Positions 63,654 to 64,000 of a DNA stretch of 64,000 bases are shown piece after piece (within the stretch, counting starts at the first letter, position 1; the number at the start of each line of letters is the position of its first letter). Origin of the DNA: Synechocystis sp. PCC 7509 (GTDB taxonomy: Bacteria; Cyanobacteriota; Cyanobacteriia; Cyanobacteriales; Chroococcidiopsidaceae); assembly GCF_000332075.2 (NCBI RefSeq), contig NZ_ALVU02000002.1, positions 268,443 through 332,442 on the forward strand. Reading direction: 5' to 3'. Under the pieces are notes generated by a model. It did not search any database. It was not told the DNA's origin and was given only the letters and a program-made list of their open reading frames with translations. Both the position numbers and the translations under genes were made by a program.

Positions 63654-64000
63654 TTACTGAGACAGAATGAAACGTTTGCTGAGTAATGCTAATCCAGCGC
63701 GTCCATACATCTGCCGTTTCAACATTTTTAATCGGTTATTCAATCCTTCCACTGGTCCATTGCTCACGTTTAACATCATGCTTGCCTTAACCGCCACGTA
63801 GTCATCAAAAAGACCGAATGCAAATGATTGAAATGGCTTCAACGAACTTTTGAGAGCCTTGGTCAACCAAGCTTCAAACGCCTCACCTTGTCGCTGGCGT
63901 AGCAGCCGTAAAAACTCCTCTGCTAACTCTACTGCAATTGCTAGGTCTGGGTGCTGTGCTATCAGAGGCCTCAACACTTCAGTGTCTTCGCACGCTCGAT
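63654..64000 (-). CDS. ISL3-family transposase, C-terminal part, runs off the window
   Basis: The frame stays open beyond 63977 to the window edge (RACEDTEVLRPLIAQ), so the first Met-like codon there is not the start. AIAVELAEEFLRLLRQRQG, AFGLFDDYVAVKASM and GPVEGLNNRLKMLKRQMYGRA are typical of the end of ISL3 transposases, with the catalytic Glu in VEGLNNRLK. The 260 bases between it and the OCP stop contain no visible gene. Confidence 0.85.
   Translation of the reverse strand, partial: RACEDTEVLRPLIAQHPDLAIAVELAEEFLRLLRQRQGEAFEAWLTKALKSSLKPFQSFAFGLFDDYVAVKASMMLNVSNGPVEGLNNRLKMLKRQMYGRAGLALLSKRFILSQ

Noticed and set aside
1..64000. tRNA or rRNA genes
   Set aside because: No cloverleaf with a GGTTCGA-type arm or rRNA-like conserved segment was found by reading; a dedicated scan would be needed to exclude them.

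Overview
The window is cyanobacterial accessory DNA. HIP1 octamers (GCGATCGC) are common, and the genes include an orange carotenoid protein, DUF3598, DUF928, Uma2, CHASE2 and CHAT-TPR proteins and cyanobacterial-type insertion sequences. A ParA/ParB pair, a RES/Xre toxin-antitoxin pair, a Tn7/Tn5053-like transposition module, several tyrosine recombinases and at least a dozen IS elements or fragments suggest a large plasmid or a plasmid-like chromosomal island. The genus cannot be fixed from sequence alone; a desiccation-tolerant Chroococcidiopsis/Gloeocapsa-type organism is only a guess.

Layout. 1-8.0 kb: a truncated gene, a patatin phospholipase, a bacterial dynamin gene whose 3' half has decayed, a retropepsin-like protease with its small partner, and a Uma2 nuclease. 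8.1-20.7 kb: the best preserved block. It holds a CHASE2 histidine kinase, a DUF928 protein, a TPR-CHAT caspase-like protease, a DUF3598 protein, a secreted TpsA (filamentous haemagglutinin type), its outer-membrane TpsB transporter and a response regulator. It reads as a sensor/protease/two-partner-secretion module. 20.8-25.8 kb: ParB (interrupted by an in-frame stop), ParA, a secreted nuclease, RES toxin with antitoxin, and a CoiA-like/GIY-YIG-like protein. 25.8-28.4 kb: IS21-family copy A. 28.5-32.1 kb: a RecB/Cas4-like nuclease, a ferritin-like di-iron protein and a photolyase/cryptochrome that has lost its N-terminus.

32.3-45.4 kb is IS wreckage: IS6, three kinds of IS1, IS5, two identical inverted ISAs1 copies and truncated IS701 and other transposases. 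Within it sit an AT-rich asparagine-synthase-like gene between direct repeats, a tyrosinase with a MelC1-like helper, and an intact GT2 glycosyltransferase. 45.4-48.7 kb: a zinc-ribbon fragment, a Dabb protein, a MITE-like element, and a type II NADH dehydrogenase with DoxX. 48.9-51.5 kb: IS982 and IS630 elements and a broken integrase.

51.6-58.7 kb, all on the minus strand: a GH15-like protein with a membrane partner, a tyrosine recombinase with nearby repeats, TniQ (split by a T9 frameshift), TnsC and TnsB. TnsB has lost its N-terminus to IS21 copy B (58.7-61.1 kb). Copies A and B lie in the same orientation 32.9 kb apart and appear to differ by one nucleotide. After copy B come a 228-bp inverted-repeat element, an integrase, an OCP gene that retains every key residue, and an ISL3-type transposase running off the end.

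No rRNA, tRNA, CRISPR array or Cas gene was recognised. All family calls come from reading motifs, not from searches.
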